In this document: positions 8,852-17,624 of the stretch, piece after piece | How positions within the stretch are numbered: position 1 is the first letter of the stretch | How the letters are laid out: each line of letters begins with the position of its first letter | Assembly (NCBI GenBank): GCA_021848385.1 | Contig: JAJZUQ010000019.1 | Location: 1 to 48,740, forward strand | DNA: 48,740 nt | Source of the DNA: Deltaproteobacteria bacterium | GTDB lineage: Bacteria > Desulfobacterota > Desulfuromonadia > Geobacterales > Geobacteraceae | Direction of reading: 5' to 3' | The notes under the pieces: model-generated | The model's database searches: none | Seen by the model: only the letters and a program-made list of their open reading frames with translations | Told to the model about the DNA's origin: nothing | Program-made: the position numbers and the translations under genes

Positions 8852-10192
8852 ATGTTCCATAAAGTCCTTATTGCCAACCGTGGGGAGATTGCCCTGCGTA
8901 TTATCCGTGCCTGCAAGGAATTGGGGATCAAGACTGTGGCGGTTTATTCCACTGCCGACAGTGAATCGCTCCATGTCAAGCTTGCCGATGAGAGCGTCTG
9001 CATCGGGCCGGCTCCCAGTCTTCAGAGCTATCTGAACATCAATGCCATTATCAGCGCTGCCGAGTTGACCGATGCGGAGGCAATCCATCCCGGCTACGGG
9101 TTTCTGTCCGAGAATGCCGCCTTCGCCGAAATCTGCGAGAACTGCGGCATTGTCTTCATTGGCCCGTCCTCTGAGAGCATGCGCATCATGGGAGACAAGA
9201 TCAGTGGCCGGCAGGCGGTGATCAAGGAAGGGGTGCCCATCCTTCCCGGAACCAAGGAAGGCGTGAACGATGTCAACGAGGCGATCCGGATCGCCAAGGA
9301 GATCGGATTCCCCGTTATCATAAAAGCTACTGCCGGTGGAGGGGGAAGGGGGATGAAGATAGTTCATTCGCCCGCAACTCTCCCCAATGCCTTTGCAACT
9401 GCCCGGGCCGAGGCGCAAGCTGGTTTCGGCAACCCGGAAGTCTATATCGAGAAATACTGCGAGCAACCGCGCCACGTGGAAATTCAGATTCTCGGCGACA
9501 AGCATGGTAACGTGATTCATCTCGGGGAACGTGATTGTTCGATCCAGCGTCGGCACCAGAAGATCATCGAGGAGGCGCCTTCGACTGTCAGCACGCCGGA
9601 GTTGCGCAAGGCGATGGGAGAAGCTGCAGTTCGGGCTGCCAAGGCCGTTGGTTACAACAGCGTAGGTACCATGGAATTCCTCGTGGACAAGAACAACAAC
9701 TTCTACTTCATGGAAATGAATACCCGCGTTCAGGTGGAACATCCCGTCACCGAAATGGTTACTGGCGTTGATGTTGTCAGAGAGCAGATTTATTCGGCTG
9801 CCGGGCTTAAGCTGCGGTACAAGCAGAGCGACATCAAGATCAACGGCCATGCCATTGAGTGCCGTATTAATGCCGAGGATCCGGTAAAATTCACGCCGTC
9901 TCCCGGCAAGATCATTGGATATCATCCTCCCGGAGGGCCCGGCGTCAGGGTTGACTCCTTCGTCTATGACCAGTACACGGTGCTTCCCCACTATGATTCA
10001 CTGATCGCCAAGCTGATTGTGCATGCTGACAACAGGCAGGATGCTATCAGGCGGATGGCCAGGGCGCTGGATGAGTACATCATCGAGGGGATTAAGACGA
10101 CGATTCCGTTTCACAAGCGGATCATGGCCAACAAAGATTTCATAGAAGGGAACATCGACACCAGTTTCCTTGAAAGGATCGTGCTGGAGTAG
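8852..10192 (+). CDS. accC: Biotin carboxylase subunit of acetyl-CoA carboxylase
   Basis: AccC carboxylates the biotin of AccB with ATP and bicarbonate. The 446-residue length matches characterised biotin carboxylases (about 449). It starts [20 protein letters not shown], carries the ATP-grasp glycine loop [12 protein letters not shown] and the CSIQRRHQK stretch. The catalytic segment [18 protein letters not shown] is intact. The ATG at 8852 is preferred to GTG 8822 because GGAG precedes it and the family N-terminus begins there. Only three bases separate its stop from the lipoyl-carrier gene. Confidence 0.96.
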   Translation: MFHKVLIANRGEIALRIIRACKELGIKTVAVYSTADSESLHVKLADESVCIGPAPSLQSYLNINAIISAAELTDAEAIHPGYGFLSENAAFAEICENCGIVFIGPSSESMRIMGDKISGRQAVIKEGVPILPGTKEGVNDVNEAIRIAKEIGFPVIIKATAGGGGRGMKIVHSPATLPNAFATARAEAQAGFGNPEVYIEKYCEQPRHVEIQILGDKHGNVIHLGERDCSIQRRHQKIIEEAPSTVSTPELRKAMGEAAVRAAKAVGYNSVGTMEFLVDKNNNFYFMEMNTRVQVEHPVTEMVTGVDVVREQIYSAAGLKLRYKQSDIKINGHAIECRINAEDPVKFTPSPGKIIGYHPPGGPGVRVDSFVYDQYTVLPHYDSLIAKLIVHADNRQDAIRRMARALDEYIIEGIKTTIPFHKRIMANKDFIEGNIDTSFLERIVLE

Positions 10193-10195
10193 CCC

Positions 10196-10585
10196 ATGGA
10201 TTTTCCCGAAGAGTTGAAGTACAGTAAAGAGCATATCTGGGTCAGGCTTGAAGGGAGCAGGGCGGTTATCGGTATTACCGATTATGCTCAGCAGGAACTG
10301 GGTACCGTTACGGCGGTCGAGTTGCCCGACACGGGTGATGATCTGGATCAGGACGATTCCTTTGGCTCCATTGAGGCGCGCAAGACGGTAGCCGACCTCT
10401 ATGCCCCTTTCAGTGGGCCGGTACTTGAGGTGAATGATGAGTTGCAGGTATCGCCGGAACTTGTTAATGATGACCCCTACGATGGCGGGTGGCTGGTGAC
10501 GGTTGGCGTTAATGACCCCGAAGAGCTGAATTCCCTCATGTCTGCAGAGGACTACATGGACTATGTTGAAGAAGATGAGGGATAG
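10196..10585 (+). CDS. gcvH: Glycine cleavage system H-like lipoyl carrier protein
   Basis: The 129-residue protein has the full GcvH fold: ELKYSKEHIWVRLEG at the start, GITDYAQQELG, then the lipoylation loop FGSIEARKTVADLYAPFSG with the acceptor Lys63, and a C-terminal helix. GcvH normally carries the aminomethyl group between the P, T and L proteins. None of those partner genes is in this window, and the gene follows accC by only three bases. It may serve a remote glycine cleavage system, or lipoate relay, since GcvH can also feed lipoyl groups to other complexes. Two swinging-arm carriers (biotin and lipoate) thus share one operon. Confidence 0.9.
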   Translation: MDFPEELKYSKEHIWVRLEGSRAVIGITDYAQQELGTVTAVELPDTGDDLDQDDSFGSIEARKTVADLYAPFSGPVLEVNDELQVSPELVNDDPYDGGWLVTVGVNDPEELNSLMSAEDYMDYVEEDEG

Positions 10586-10610
10586 TCACTGCTAACATGA
10601 CGTGTACAAA

Positions 10611-10640
10611 AGAAGGCGAGAATCTCTCGCCTTCTTTTTT
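10611..10640 (+). terminator. Rho-independent terminator after gcvH
   Basis: A perfect 10-bp stem, AGAAGGCGAG (10611-10620) with CTCGCCTTCT (10626-10635), has a 5-base loop and runs into a T tract. It ends the long aro/acc operon 25 bases after the gcvH stop. Confidence 0.92.
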
Positions 10641-10672
10641 GGTTGGAGATTGCCCCAAGGCATTCAGTCGTT

Positions 10673-10701
10673 TTGCCTTGAATAACCAATGCTCATATCA
10701 T
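10673..10701 (+). promoter_or_regulatory. Possible sigma-70 promoter for mqnA
   Basis: TTGCCT (10673-10678) and TATCAT (10696-10701) are spaced by 17 bases, between the upstream terminator and the mqnA start about 60 bases further on. The match to consensus is moderate. Confidence 0.4.
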
Positions 10702-10758
10702 AGTATAGGCTAAGTGCTCTATTCAGATTAATAATCCCCACGATATCGAGATACGGTT

Positions 10759-11586
10759 ATGACCCTGCGCATCGGCCAGATAGGGTACGCCAACGTTACC
10801 CCCATATTTACCACACTGATGCAGAATTTCCCCACAGCATCCTATCAGTTCGTGCGGGGTGTGCCTTCCCATTTGAACGCGCTTCTGGCTCGCGGCGAAA
10901 TTGACCTCTGTCCGTCTTCTTCCATCGAATACGCCAAATCACCTGATTCATACTACCTTCTGCCGGACCTTTCCATTAGTTCCGTTGGCCCTGTCCAGAG
11001 CGTACTTCTCTTTTCCCGGGTTCCCCTCAATGAACTGGATGGATGCACGGTGGGATTGACCACCGATTCGGATACGTCGGTAAACCTGCTCAGGATATTG
11101 ATGTCCAGGAGTTATGGCCTTGCGAACAGATTCGAACGTACTTCTCTTCCCCTGAACAAAGCGCTTGAAACCTTTCCCGCGATTCTCCTGATAGGTGATG
11201 CAGCCTTGCGGGGAAACATGGCGGGGGAAGGGAAGCATGTTTATGATCTTGGCGAAGAGTGGTTCCGGTTCACCGGCCTTCCATTCGTATTTGCTCTCTG
11301 GATCGTCCGGAGGGAAGCGGTTGAAGGAAAGCATGGAGAGGTTGCCACACTTCTCTCTAACCTGCGGGCTGCAAAGCGTATCGCCTATGAATCTTACGAT
11401 GCGATTGCCGCAACATGCGAGGAAGAGCGCTGGATGGGCAGGGAAAGGCTTGTTGACTATTGGCGGTGCATTTCCTATGATCTGTCCCCATTCCATGTGC
11501 AAGGTGTTAAGGAATTCTTTCGGTATGCAGCGGAGATGGGCATCCTGCCCCGCGAACCCGAAATTCGTATTTTCCCGGAGCCGTAG
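10759..11586 (+). CDS. mqnA: Chorismate dehydratase, futalosine menaquinone pathway
   Basis: MqnA dehydrates chorismate to 3-[(1-carboxyvinyl)oxy]benzoate, the entry step of the futalosine route to menaquinone. The 275-residue protein has the family start LRIGQIGYANVTPIF, the loop GVPSHLNALLARGEID with the SSSIEYA segment, and the later DSDTSVNLLRIL block. The fold is that of a periplasmic-binding-protein-like enzyme, but no signal peptide is present, so it is cytoplasmic. Its substrate comes from AroC. The ribosome-binding site is weak. The next gene starts 51 bases downstream and may be cotranscribed. Confidence 0.88.
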   Translation: MTLRIGQIGYANVTPIFTTLMQNFPTASYQFVRGVPSHLNALLARGEIDLCPSSSIEYAKSPDSYYLLPDLSISSVGPVQSVLLFSRVPLNELDGCTVGLTTDSDTSVNLLRILMSRSYGLANRFERTSLPLNKALETFPAILLIGDAALRGNMAGEGKHVYDLGEEWFRFTGLPFVFALWIVRREAVEGKHGEVATLLSNLRAAKRIAYESYDAIAATCEEERWMGRERLVDYWRCISYDLSPFHVQGVKEFFRYAAEMGILPREPEIRIFPEP

Positions 11587-11637
11587 GGACTTGTCGGGCC
11601 TGTGGTTCGCTATTCGCGGATAAAGGAAAGAACTTGA

Positions 11638-14013
11638 ATGCAAACTATGAACTGGCTTGATTCTCTAACCAGAAGATTGAACCTGAGCCGTGAAGCGGCT
11701 AATAACCTGCAATCCTCAGAAACCGTCGAGCGGATTGCGATTGTGGCCAAAACCAGATGGGTACTTCTGTTGCTCATCGGTCTCTATTGCTGTTATGCGG
11801 GAGGTTTTTTTTATTTCAGCAAATACGGATTTTTCCTGTCCTTTTCCCAACTCACTTTCCTCCTTGTCTCGGTTGTAGGCGTTGCCTCGTATAATCTGTT
11901 TCTTGAACGTGCTTCGCACCGGGTTGAAAGAGCACATTTCCTGAGCCTTCTGCAGGTAGTTCTGGATCTGCTGTTTGTATCCATCCTCATCCAGTTCAGC
12001 GGGGGGGTGTCCAGCTGGTTCTGGCCGGTTTATCTCATCGTTACCATAGAAGCATCCTACCTGCTGGAAAAACGCAGAGAAGTCTGGATGATCGGTGCCG
12101 TTGGCTCCCTGTTGTACGGGGCGCTCCTTGCGGGCCATTATTCCCAGCTGATTCCTTATGTCATGATGCCATTTGTTGCAGAGGGGCTTCATTGTGATGC
12201 CCTCTATCTCATTCTCATGTGGTTCTGGGTCGTGATTCTCAATGCAACGATGGCTTTTATCGGAACCTTCTTCATGAAGGTGATTCGCAACGATAATGAG
12301 GCTCTTCGCCGGAGCGAGGAGCGGCTGGTCAATTTCCTGGATACTGCGAATGATCTCATTTTCAGCATTGACTCCGACGGCAGGTTTCTTTATGTGAACC
12401 ACGCCTGGCAGCGGATTCTCGGTTATCATTCAGACGAGATATCTTCGCTGAAGATGTTCGATCTCATTTCTGTCGAGAGTAGAGATCATTGTATGAAGGA
12501 ATTTAGCGATATCCTTGCCGGCAGGAAGACCGATCCCCTCGAGGCGATTTTTAAAGCGCGTGACGGTCGGCAGATAACGGTAGAAGGCAATTTGACGGGC
12601 ATCTTCAATGATGATACGACGGCGGCTATTTGGGGTATTTGTCGTGATATAAGTGATCGCAAGCAGACCCAGGAACAATTGTACCGGCTTGCCCATCACG
12701 ACACCCTTACCGGTCTGCCCAACCGTATCCTGTTTCTCGATCGCCTGACGCAGGCCCGGGCTCTGGCTCACCGGCTGCAACTGCACATGTCCGTCCTGTT
12801 CCTCGATCTGGACCGTTTCAAAATCATTAATGATACCTTGGGACACTCTATCGGCGATAAACTGCTCCAGTCAGTTGCCCAGCGGCTCAGCGACTGTGTG
12901 CGGGAGATCGACACGGTCGCCCGTATCGGGGGGGATGAATTCACGATTGTGCTGGTCAACCTGAAAGCGGCTTCTGACGCGGAAAAGGTTGCACAGAAGA
13001 TATTTACGACCCTTTCGACACCCTTTAACATCGAAGACCATGAGCTCTTTGCCACGACCAGTATCGGTATCAGTCTCTACCCCAAAGACGGTGAAGACCT
13101 CGACAGCCTGGTCAAGAAGGCTGATATAGCCATGTACAACGCCAAGGGGCTGGGGAGGAACAACTACCAGTTCTACGATAGCGCGATGGATGAGGATGCT
13201 CATAGACGGCTGGTGATGGAAAACAGCCTGCGCAAGGCACTCGATGGGCAAGAGTTCCGCCTCCATTACCAACCGAAGATCGATTCAACGAGCGGCGCAA
13301 TAACCGCCATGGAGGCATTGCTCCGTTGGGTGCATCCCGAACTGGGGCTGCTCCCCCCGTCGGAGTTCATCCCCCTTGCAGAAGAAACCGGTCTCATCGT
13401 CCCGATTGGCGAATGGGTGCTTTCCCGGGCGTGTCTGCAAAACAAGGAATGGCAACAGGCAGGACTCCCGCCGGTCCGGGTAGCTGTCAATCTCTCCGGC
13501 TACCAGTTGCAGCAGAAAAACCTTATGGAAGTCGTTACCCGAGCCCTTGCCCAGAGCGGTATGGAGCCCTGCTATCTGGAGTTGGAGATCACCGAAACGG
13601 TCATCATGCAGAACCCGGATTTTGCCATCAGCATACTGAGTGAATTGCAGGAACTCGGAGTGGAGATATCCATCGATGATTTCGGTACCGGTTATTCGTC
13701 ACTTGCGCACTTGAAACGGTTCTCGGTCAACACCCTGAAGATCGACAAATCGTTTGTCCGGGATGTTGAGATCAATTCAAAGGATGCCGCTATCGCGACA
13801 GCCATCATTGCCATGGGGAACAGCCTCAATTTGCGGGTGATTGCCGAAGGGGTGGAGACGGAAGGGCAGGTTTCGTTCCTGAAGGATAACCTGTGTGACG
13901 AGATGCAGGGGTATTTTTTCAGCAGACCGATGCCGGCGGATGAAGTTGCCGCCTTCATGCGGGAGAGGGGGGACAAGCTTCTCCTTGCTACCAAAGGGGC
14001 TGACTCAGAGTAG
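11638..14013 (+). CDS. Membrane PAS-GGDEF-EAL cyclic-di-GMP enzyme
   Basis: This 791-residue protein probably both makes and breaks cyclic di-GMP. Residues about 41-220 hold roughly six hydrophobic membrane segments. A PAS domain follows (about 228-345), then a GGDEF domain with intact GGDEF at 431-435 and the product-inhibition I-site RxxD at 422-425, five residues before it. The EAL domain (about 525-785) has the intact E559-A560-L561 and DDFGTGYSS from Asp680. Because both catalytic signatures are complete, the net activity cannot be predicted; the PAS and membrane part probably sense the signal. AAAGGA lies upstream of the ATG. Its last nine bases overlap the convergent Nudix gene. Confidence 0.93.
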   Translation: MQTMNWLDSLTRRLNLSREAANNLQSSETVERIAIVAKTRWVLLLLIGLYCCYAGGFFYFSKYGFFLSFSQLTFLLVSVVGVASYNLFLERASHRVERAHFLSLLQVVLDLLFVSILIQFSGGVSSWFWPVYLIVTIEASYLLEKRREVWMIGAVGSLLYGALLAGHYSQLIPYVMMPFVAEGLHCDALYLILMWFWVVILNATMAFIGTFFMKVIRNDNEALRRSEERLVNFLDTANDLIFSIDSDGRFLYVNHAWQRILGYHSDEISSLKMFDLISVESRDHCMKEFSDILAGRKTDPLEAIFKARDGRQITVEGNLTGIFNDDTTAAIWGICRDISDRKQTQEQLYRLAHHDTLTGLPNRILFLDRLTQARALAHRLQLHMSVLFLDLDRFKIINDTLGHSIGDKLLQSVAQRLSDCVREIDTVARIGGDEFTIVLVNLKAASDAEKVAQKIFTTLSTPFNIEDHELFATTSIGISLYPKDGEDLDSLVKKADIAMYNAKGLGRNNYQFYDSAMDEDAHRRLVMENSLRKALDGQEFRLHYQPKIDSTSGAITAMEALLRWVHPELGLLPPSEFIPLAEETGLIVPIGEWVLSRACLQNKEWQQAGLPPVRVAVNLSGYQLQQKNLMEVVTRALAQSGMEPCYLELEITETVIMQNPDFAISILSELQELGVEISIDDFGTGYSSLAHLKRFSVNTLKIDKSFVRDVEINSKDAAIATAIIAMGNSLNLRVIAEGVETEGQVSFLKDNLCDEMQGYFFSRPMPADEVAAFMRERGDKLLLATKGADSE

Positions 14014-14457
14014 GCCCTTCTCCTTGAGCATTACGTAGTCTGCCAGAATTCTATCGTGATCGAAACAGAGCATGGCGGGGAGAGCTGTCAAGGGATAGAT
14101 GGCGAGCCCGGCGGCATCGTCGGCAGCACGGGGAACCCCCGACCCCTTGGCCGTGTAAACCGTGGAAATGGTATGCATGCGCGCGTCCCGGGCAGGGTCC
14201 GAATAGCAACCCACCAACCGGAGAGAAGTGATTTCGAGGGACGTCTCTTCACGGGCTTCCCTGGCAGCCGCATGTTCGAGGGTTTCGCCGTAATCCACGA
14301 ATCCTCCGGGAAGTGCCCAGCCGAATGGCTCGTTTTTTCTTTCGATCAACACGATTCCCTCAGCCATTTCTATGATGATATCGACTGTTGGAAAGGGGTT
14401 GCGGTAGGATCGGACCTGTGCGCCACAGGCAGGACAGGCCAGGTAGTCGCGGGGCAT
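14005..14457 (-). CDS. Nudix hydrolase with short zinc-ribbon-like N-terminus
   Basis: Nudix enzymes hydrolyse nucleoside diphosphates linked to another group. The 150-residue protein begins [15 protein letters not shown] with one CxxC pair. Its Nudix box, starting [16 protein letters not shown] and ending REETSLEI, fits the GX5EX7REUXEEXGU pattern except that the last Gly is Ser. The substrate cannot be told; ADP-ribose or NADH-type members often look like this. The start at 14457 has GGAGGAG just upstream; the frame open to 14721 runs through a terminator and is rejected. The gene converges on the PAS-GGDEF-EAL gene and overlaps it by nine bases. Confidence 0.88.
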   Translation of the reverse strand: MPRDYLACPACGAQVRSYRNPFPTVDIIIEMAEGIVLIERKNEPFGWALPGGFVDYGETLEHAAAREAREETSLEITSLRLVGCYSDPARDARMHTISTVYTAKGSGVPRAADDAAGLAIYPLTALPAMLCFDHDRILADYVMLKEKGLL

Positions 14458-14482
14458 GTCTCCTCCGTGATGTTTCGGGAAT

Positions 14483-14515
14483 AAAAAAAGGGAGGATAGC
14501 ATCCTCCCTTTTTTT
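14483..14515 (-). terminator. Bidirectional terminator below the PxxKW gene
   Basis: GGGAGGAT (14490-14497) pairs with ATCCTCCC (14501-14508) around AGC. Seven A residues precede and seven T residues follow, so it works in either direction. It ends the minus-strand PxxKW transcript and leaves only about 25 bases for any separate Nudix promoter. Confidence 0.88.
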
Positions 14516-14531
14516 GATCTGCGGGACCGTG

Positions 14532-14828
14532 TTACTTCTTCTTGCCACCGCCACCCGAAGCCTTTTTGGAAGCCTTGAGCGGGTTGACTTTGGTCTCTTC
14601 GCTCTTGATCTCCACCTTGACGTGGGTTGCGAAGTTGCAGAGGCCGGCCAGCCATTTCTTTTCCGGAGCCGGATAGGCGCTGCAGACCCGGCCGATGGAG
14701 CCATCGACGATGCGCTCGCACCCTTCACAATTTTCTACTACCACCTGACAGGAGCCTTCAGAAAAAACACACCCCTGCTTACCCCAGAAGGTACACTCGG
14801 TACCAGGAAGTACGGTTTGGCATTGCAT
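14532..14828 (-). CDS. PxxKW family cysteine-rich protein
   Basis: This 98-residue protein has eight cysteines (3, 12, 20, 27, 34, 37, 49, 64), the C34-x-x-C37 pair and the name-giving PEKKW at residues 55-59. A Gly/Lys tail ends in GGGGKKK. The pattern matches what is known as the PxxKW cysteine-rich family of Desulfuromonadia and relatives, whose function is not established. No signal peptide is seen. The cysteine layout suggests metal or Fe-S binding, but this is inference. AGGAGGAGAG gives a strong ribosome-binding site, and the gene has its own promoter and terminator, so it is probably well expressed alone. Confidence 0.85.
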   Translation of the reverse strand: MQCQTVLPGTECTFWGKQGCVFSEGSCQVVVENCEGCERIVDGSIGRVCSAYPAPEKKWLAGLCNFATHVKVEIKSEETKVNPLKASKKASGGGGKKK

Positions 14829-14879
14829 AAACTCTCCTCCTCCTCTTCTTTTCGCGTGCCGCGTAACTGTCTATCAGTC

Positions 14880-14909
14880 AATGTAGCAATTTTGCTGGAA
14901 AAAAGTCAA
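14880..14909 (-). promoter_or_regulatory. Sigma-70 promoter for the PxxKW gene
   Basis: On the minus strand TTGACT (14904-14909) and TACATT (14880-14885) are 18 bases apart. Transcription would begin about 45 bases before the ATG at 14828. Confidence 0.5.
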
Positions 14910-15170
14910 CAGGAAAAATCCCATCAAACATGCCCTTTCCCTTGACTCGTTGAGGCCTATGTATTAACCTTTTCCTCAACAAATTAGCAATAATGCGGCA
15001 TTGCAGGTGCATGCCCATGCACTGTCTCTCGTATCGGCTCTTTTGCCACGTAGGTGCTGGCTCGGTTCTTTTCCTGGAATCATTAGGTTGCCAGGAAAGT
15101 TGCATCTGTTGACCTGTTTTATTCCGTTGACACGTTTCTAAGGGATTCATTTCATATCCGGGAGGGCACA
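14910..15170. other. Intergenic stretch before the phosphohexomutase
   Basis: No credible gene is seen in this divergent gap. A TTGACT lies at 14942-14947 but has no well-spaced -10 box. The last 20 bases hold the CGGGAGGG ribosome-binding site of the phosphohexomutase gene. Confidence 0.6.
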
Positions 15171-16589
15171 ATGTCACGTATAACCTTTGGGACCTCAGGC
15201 TGGCGCGGTATTTTGTGCGAGGACTTCATCTTTGACAACGTCAAAGTTGTCACCCAGGCCATCGCTGACTACATTATCGACCAGGGAGAGAAGGAGAAGG
15301 GACTGATCGTCGCCTATGATTCCCGTTTTATGGGGGATCGTTTTGCCAAAGAGGCAGCGAGGGTGTTGACCGGTTCCGGCATCAAAACGTTCCTGTGCAA
15401 TCGTGACACGCCGACGCCGGTTGTGGCTTTTGATATACTGCGCCGCAAAACGGCGGGAGCGATTAATTTTACCGCCAGCCACAACCCCCCTGAGTACAAT
15501 GGCCTTAAATTCTCTCCGGCCTCGGGAGGGCCGGCGCTGCCTGAAACAACCCGGGACATCGAACGACGAGCCAACGAGATGCTCGGCGAGTTCTGCTACA
15601 AGGAACTGGATCTTGACGATGCCCGGCGCCAAGGGCTTCTGGAGGAGATAGACCCGCGTCCTGCCTATCTGGCAGACCTGGAGCAGAAGGTCGATTTTGA
15701 CGCTATCGGCCGGCTTGGTATCCTGGCGGTCAATCCCCTCTACGGCACTGCCCGTGGTTATCTGGATACGCCGCTTTTAGAGCGGAACATTCCGATCCGG
15801 CTTATCAATGCCCATCGCGATCCCTATTTCGGCGGTTTTCCCCCCGAACCGGCCGAAAAAAACATCCAGGATCTCATCACAATGGTCAAAGGGGACCCGG
15901 CAATCAGACTCGGCATCGCCACCGACGGTGACGCCGATCGATTCGGCATTGTCGATGAAGACGGGACCTACATCGAGCCGAACTATATTATTGCGCTGCT
16001 TCTCGATTATCTCGTCCGCGTGCGTGGGATGAAGGGGGGGGTGGCGCGTAGTGTCGCAACGTCCCACCTGATTGACGCGGTGGCCCGGAAGCACGGGATA
16101 GAGGTCTATGAGACGCCGGTCGGCTTCAAGTATATCGGTGAGCTGGTGACCCAGGACAAGATCATCATTGGTGGTGAAGAGAGTGCCGGTCTCACCATTC
16201 GGGGTCATGTGCCGGAGAAGGACGGTATCCTTGCCTGTTTCCTGGTTGCTGAGATGGTAGCCCGGGAGGGTATGTCGGTAGGTGCCCTCCTTGAGAGGCT
16301 CTACAGCCAGGTGGGGCGTGTCGTCACAAAGCGTGAAAATATAACCCTTTCGCCGGAACTGGAGGGCGGTTTTCCTGACAAGATGGGGGCAACACCGTCC
16401 GAGATCGCCGGGACACGGGTCAAGGAAGTTGTCACCATCGATGGGAACAAGTTTCTTCTCGAAGATGGCAGCTGGCTCCTTTTCCGCAAGTCTGGCACCG
16501 AGCCGGTGGTGCGTCTCTACGGCGAGGCTGCATCCCCGGAAAGGCTCAAGGATGTCATGGCTGCTGGAAAACAGTTCATCCTGAGCTGA
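15171..16589 (+). CDS. Phosphoglucomutase/phosphomannomutase
   Basis: This alpha-D-phosphohexomutase moves phosphate between C1 and C6 of glucose or mannose, feeding glycogen, lipopolysaccharide or nucleotide sugars. The 472-residue product has all four family loops: the phosphoserine loop TASHNPPEYNG with Ser103, the metal loop DGDADRFG, the sugar loop GGEESAG and the phosphate-binding RKSGTEPVVRLYGE. The start FGTSGWRG is canonical, and GGGAGG lies before the ATG. Sugar preference cannot be assigned. It stands alone, between a divergent gene and a terminator. Confidence 0.93.
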   Translation: MSRITFGTSGWRGILCEDFIFDNVKVVTQAIADYIIDQGEKEKGLIVAYDSRFMGDRFAKEAARVLTGSGIKTFLCNRDTPTPVVAFDILRRKTAGAINFTASHNPPEYNGLKFSPASGGPALPETTRDIERRANEMLGEFCYKELDLDDARRQGLLEEIDPRPAYLADLEQKVDFDAIGRLGILAVNPLYGTARGYLDTPLLERNIPIRLINAHRDPYFGGFPPEPAEKNIQDLITMVKGDPAIRLGIATDGDADRFGIVDEDGTYIEPNYIIALLLDYLVRVRGMKGGVARSVATSHLIDAVARKHGIEVYETPVGFKYIGELVTQDKIIIGGEESAGLTIRGHVPEKDGILACFLVAEMVAREGMSVGALLERLYSQVGRVVTKRENITLSPELEGGFPDKMGATPSEIAGTRVKEVVTIDGNKFLLEDGSWLLFRKSGTEPVVRLYGEAASPERLKDVMAAGKQFILS

Positions 16590-16615
16590 ATTAGTGCTTT
16601 GGCTGGAAATGTAAG

Positions 16616-16651
16616 GACGCGTGGTGATGTTGTCATATCCACGCGTCTTTT
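16616..16651 (+). terminator. Terminator after the phosphohexomutase
   Basis: GACGCGTGG (16616-16624) pairs with CCACGCGTC (16639-16647) across a 14-base loop and is followed by TTTT. The loop is long for a terminator, but the position, 27 bases after the stop, is right. Confidence 0.7.
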
Positions 16652-16662
16652 GTTACCGGTCT

Positions 16663-16687
16663 ATACTTGACTAAATTACTCAGGCAA
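16663..16687 (+). promoter_or_regulatory. IscR type 1-like operator
   Basis: The 25 bases agree with the enterobacterial type 1 IscR site (ATA-S-YY-GACT-R-WWW-Y-AGTC-RR-S-TAT) at 22 positions. The left arm ATACTTGACT is perfect, and the right arm reads TACTCAGGCAA. It overlaps the -35 box of the nifU promoter, as expected for repression by an Fe-S-carrying Rrf2 regulator. No such regulator gene is in this window. Confidence 0.6.
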
Positions 16688-16695
16688 TGTATTTT
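16667..16695 (+). promoter_or_regulatory. Promoter of nifU-nifS
   Basis: TTGACT (16667-16672) and TATTTT (16690-16695) are spaced by 17 bases. The initiation point would fall about 65 bases before the nifU ATG. The -35 box lies inside the IscR-like operator. Confidence 0.6.
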
Positions 16696-16766
16696 GATTA
16701 CGACGCGTACTGCACCGGAACCGGTGTCGTATCCGATGTCCAATAAACACTTCCGGGAGGCTTCAG

Positions 16767-17624
16767 ATGTGGGATTACACTGACAAGGTAAAGGAACATT
16801 TCCTGAATCCGAGAAATGTGGGTGAAATAGAGAATGCGGACGCGGTGGGGGAGGTAGGAAGCCTGGCCTGCGGCGATGCCCTCAAGCTGTTCATCAAGCT
16901 GGACGATACCAAAGAGCGGATTGTGGACGCGAAGTTTCAGACCTTTGGCTGTGGCAGCGCCATTGCCTCATCGTCGGCACTGACCGAAATGATCAAGGGA
17001 AAGACCCTGGACGAGGCCCTCGGTGTGACCAACAAGGAGATCGCCGACTTTCTCGGAGGGTTGCCCGAGGAAAAGATGCACTGCTCCGTCATGGGACAGG
17101 AGGCCCTGGAGGTGGCAATCGCCAAGTATCGGGGTGGTCCGGTGCCGTCCCATGACCATGGCCATGAGCACGAGCAGGAGGGAGAGATTGTCTGCAAGTG
17201 CTTTGGCCTTACGGATGGCTTCCTCAGGAAGGTCATTGCCAGCAACAAACTTCACACGGCCGAACAGGTCACCCATTTTACCAAGGCGGGAGGTGCCTGT
17301 GGCGGCTGTATCCCCAAAATCAAGGAGCTGATCGCCGAGGTGCTCGGTGAGCAGGTAAAGGATGAACCCCGGAAACCGGGCAAGTTGACCAACCTGCGCA
17401 AGATGCAGCTTATCCAAGAGACCCTGGAGAAGGAGATACGGCCACTCCTCTGGGCCGACGGCGGCGACCTGGAACTGGTAGACATTGCCGGTGCCAATGT
17501 GCAGATCGCCTTTCGCAAGGCGTGTGCCGGCTGTGTGTCGTCAGGCTATACTGCCAGGTTCGTCGAGCAGAAGCTGAAGGATCTGGTAAGTGATGACATC
17601 ACGGTTGAGGAGGTGGAGGGATGA
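16767..17624 (+). CDS. nifU: NifU, iron-sulfur cluster assembly scaffold
   Basis: NifU receives sulfur from NifS and builds Fe-S clusters for transfer. The 285-residue, three-domain form is complete. An IscU-like N-terminus has the cluster ligands Cys35 (SLACGD), Cys62 (TFGCGS) and a third Cys in KMHCSV. A central [2Fe-2S] ferredoxin-like domain carries CKCFG and GGACGGC. The C-terminal Nfu domain has CAGC. A His/Glu-rich linker, SHDHGHEHEQEGE, joins the first two domains and may bind metal. GGGAGG precedes the ATG. The stop overlaps nifS by four bases. No nitrogenase genes are nearby, so a general assembly role is likely. Confidence 0.95.
   Translation: MWDYTDKVKEHFLNPRNVGEIENADAVGEVGSLACGDALKLFIKLDDTKERIVDAKFQTFGCGSAIASSSALTEMIKGKTLDEALGVTNKEIADFLGGLPEEKMHCSVMGQEALEVAIAKYRGGPVPSHDHGHEHEQEGEIVCKCFGLTDGFLRKVIASNKLHTAEQVTHFTKAGGACGGCIPKIKELIAEVLGEQVKDEPRKPGKLTNLRKMQLIQETLEKEIRPLLWADGGDLELVDIAGANVQIAFRKACAGCVSSGYTARFVEQKLKDLVSDDITVEEVEG

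Noticed and set aside
8807..9991. 394-codon open frame on the minus strand
   Set aside because: It lies wholly opposite accC, whose protein is clearly conserved; the antisense product has no recognisable motif.
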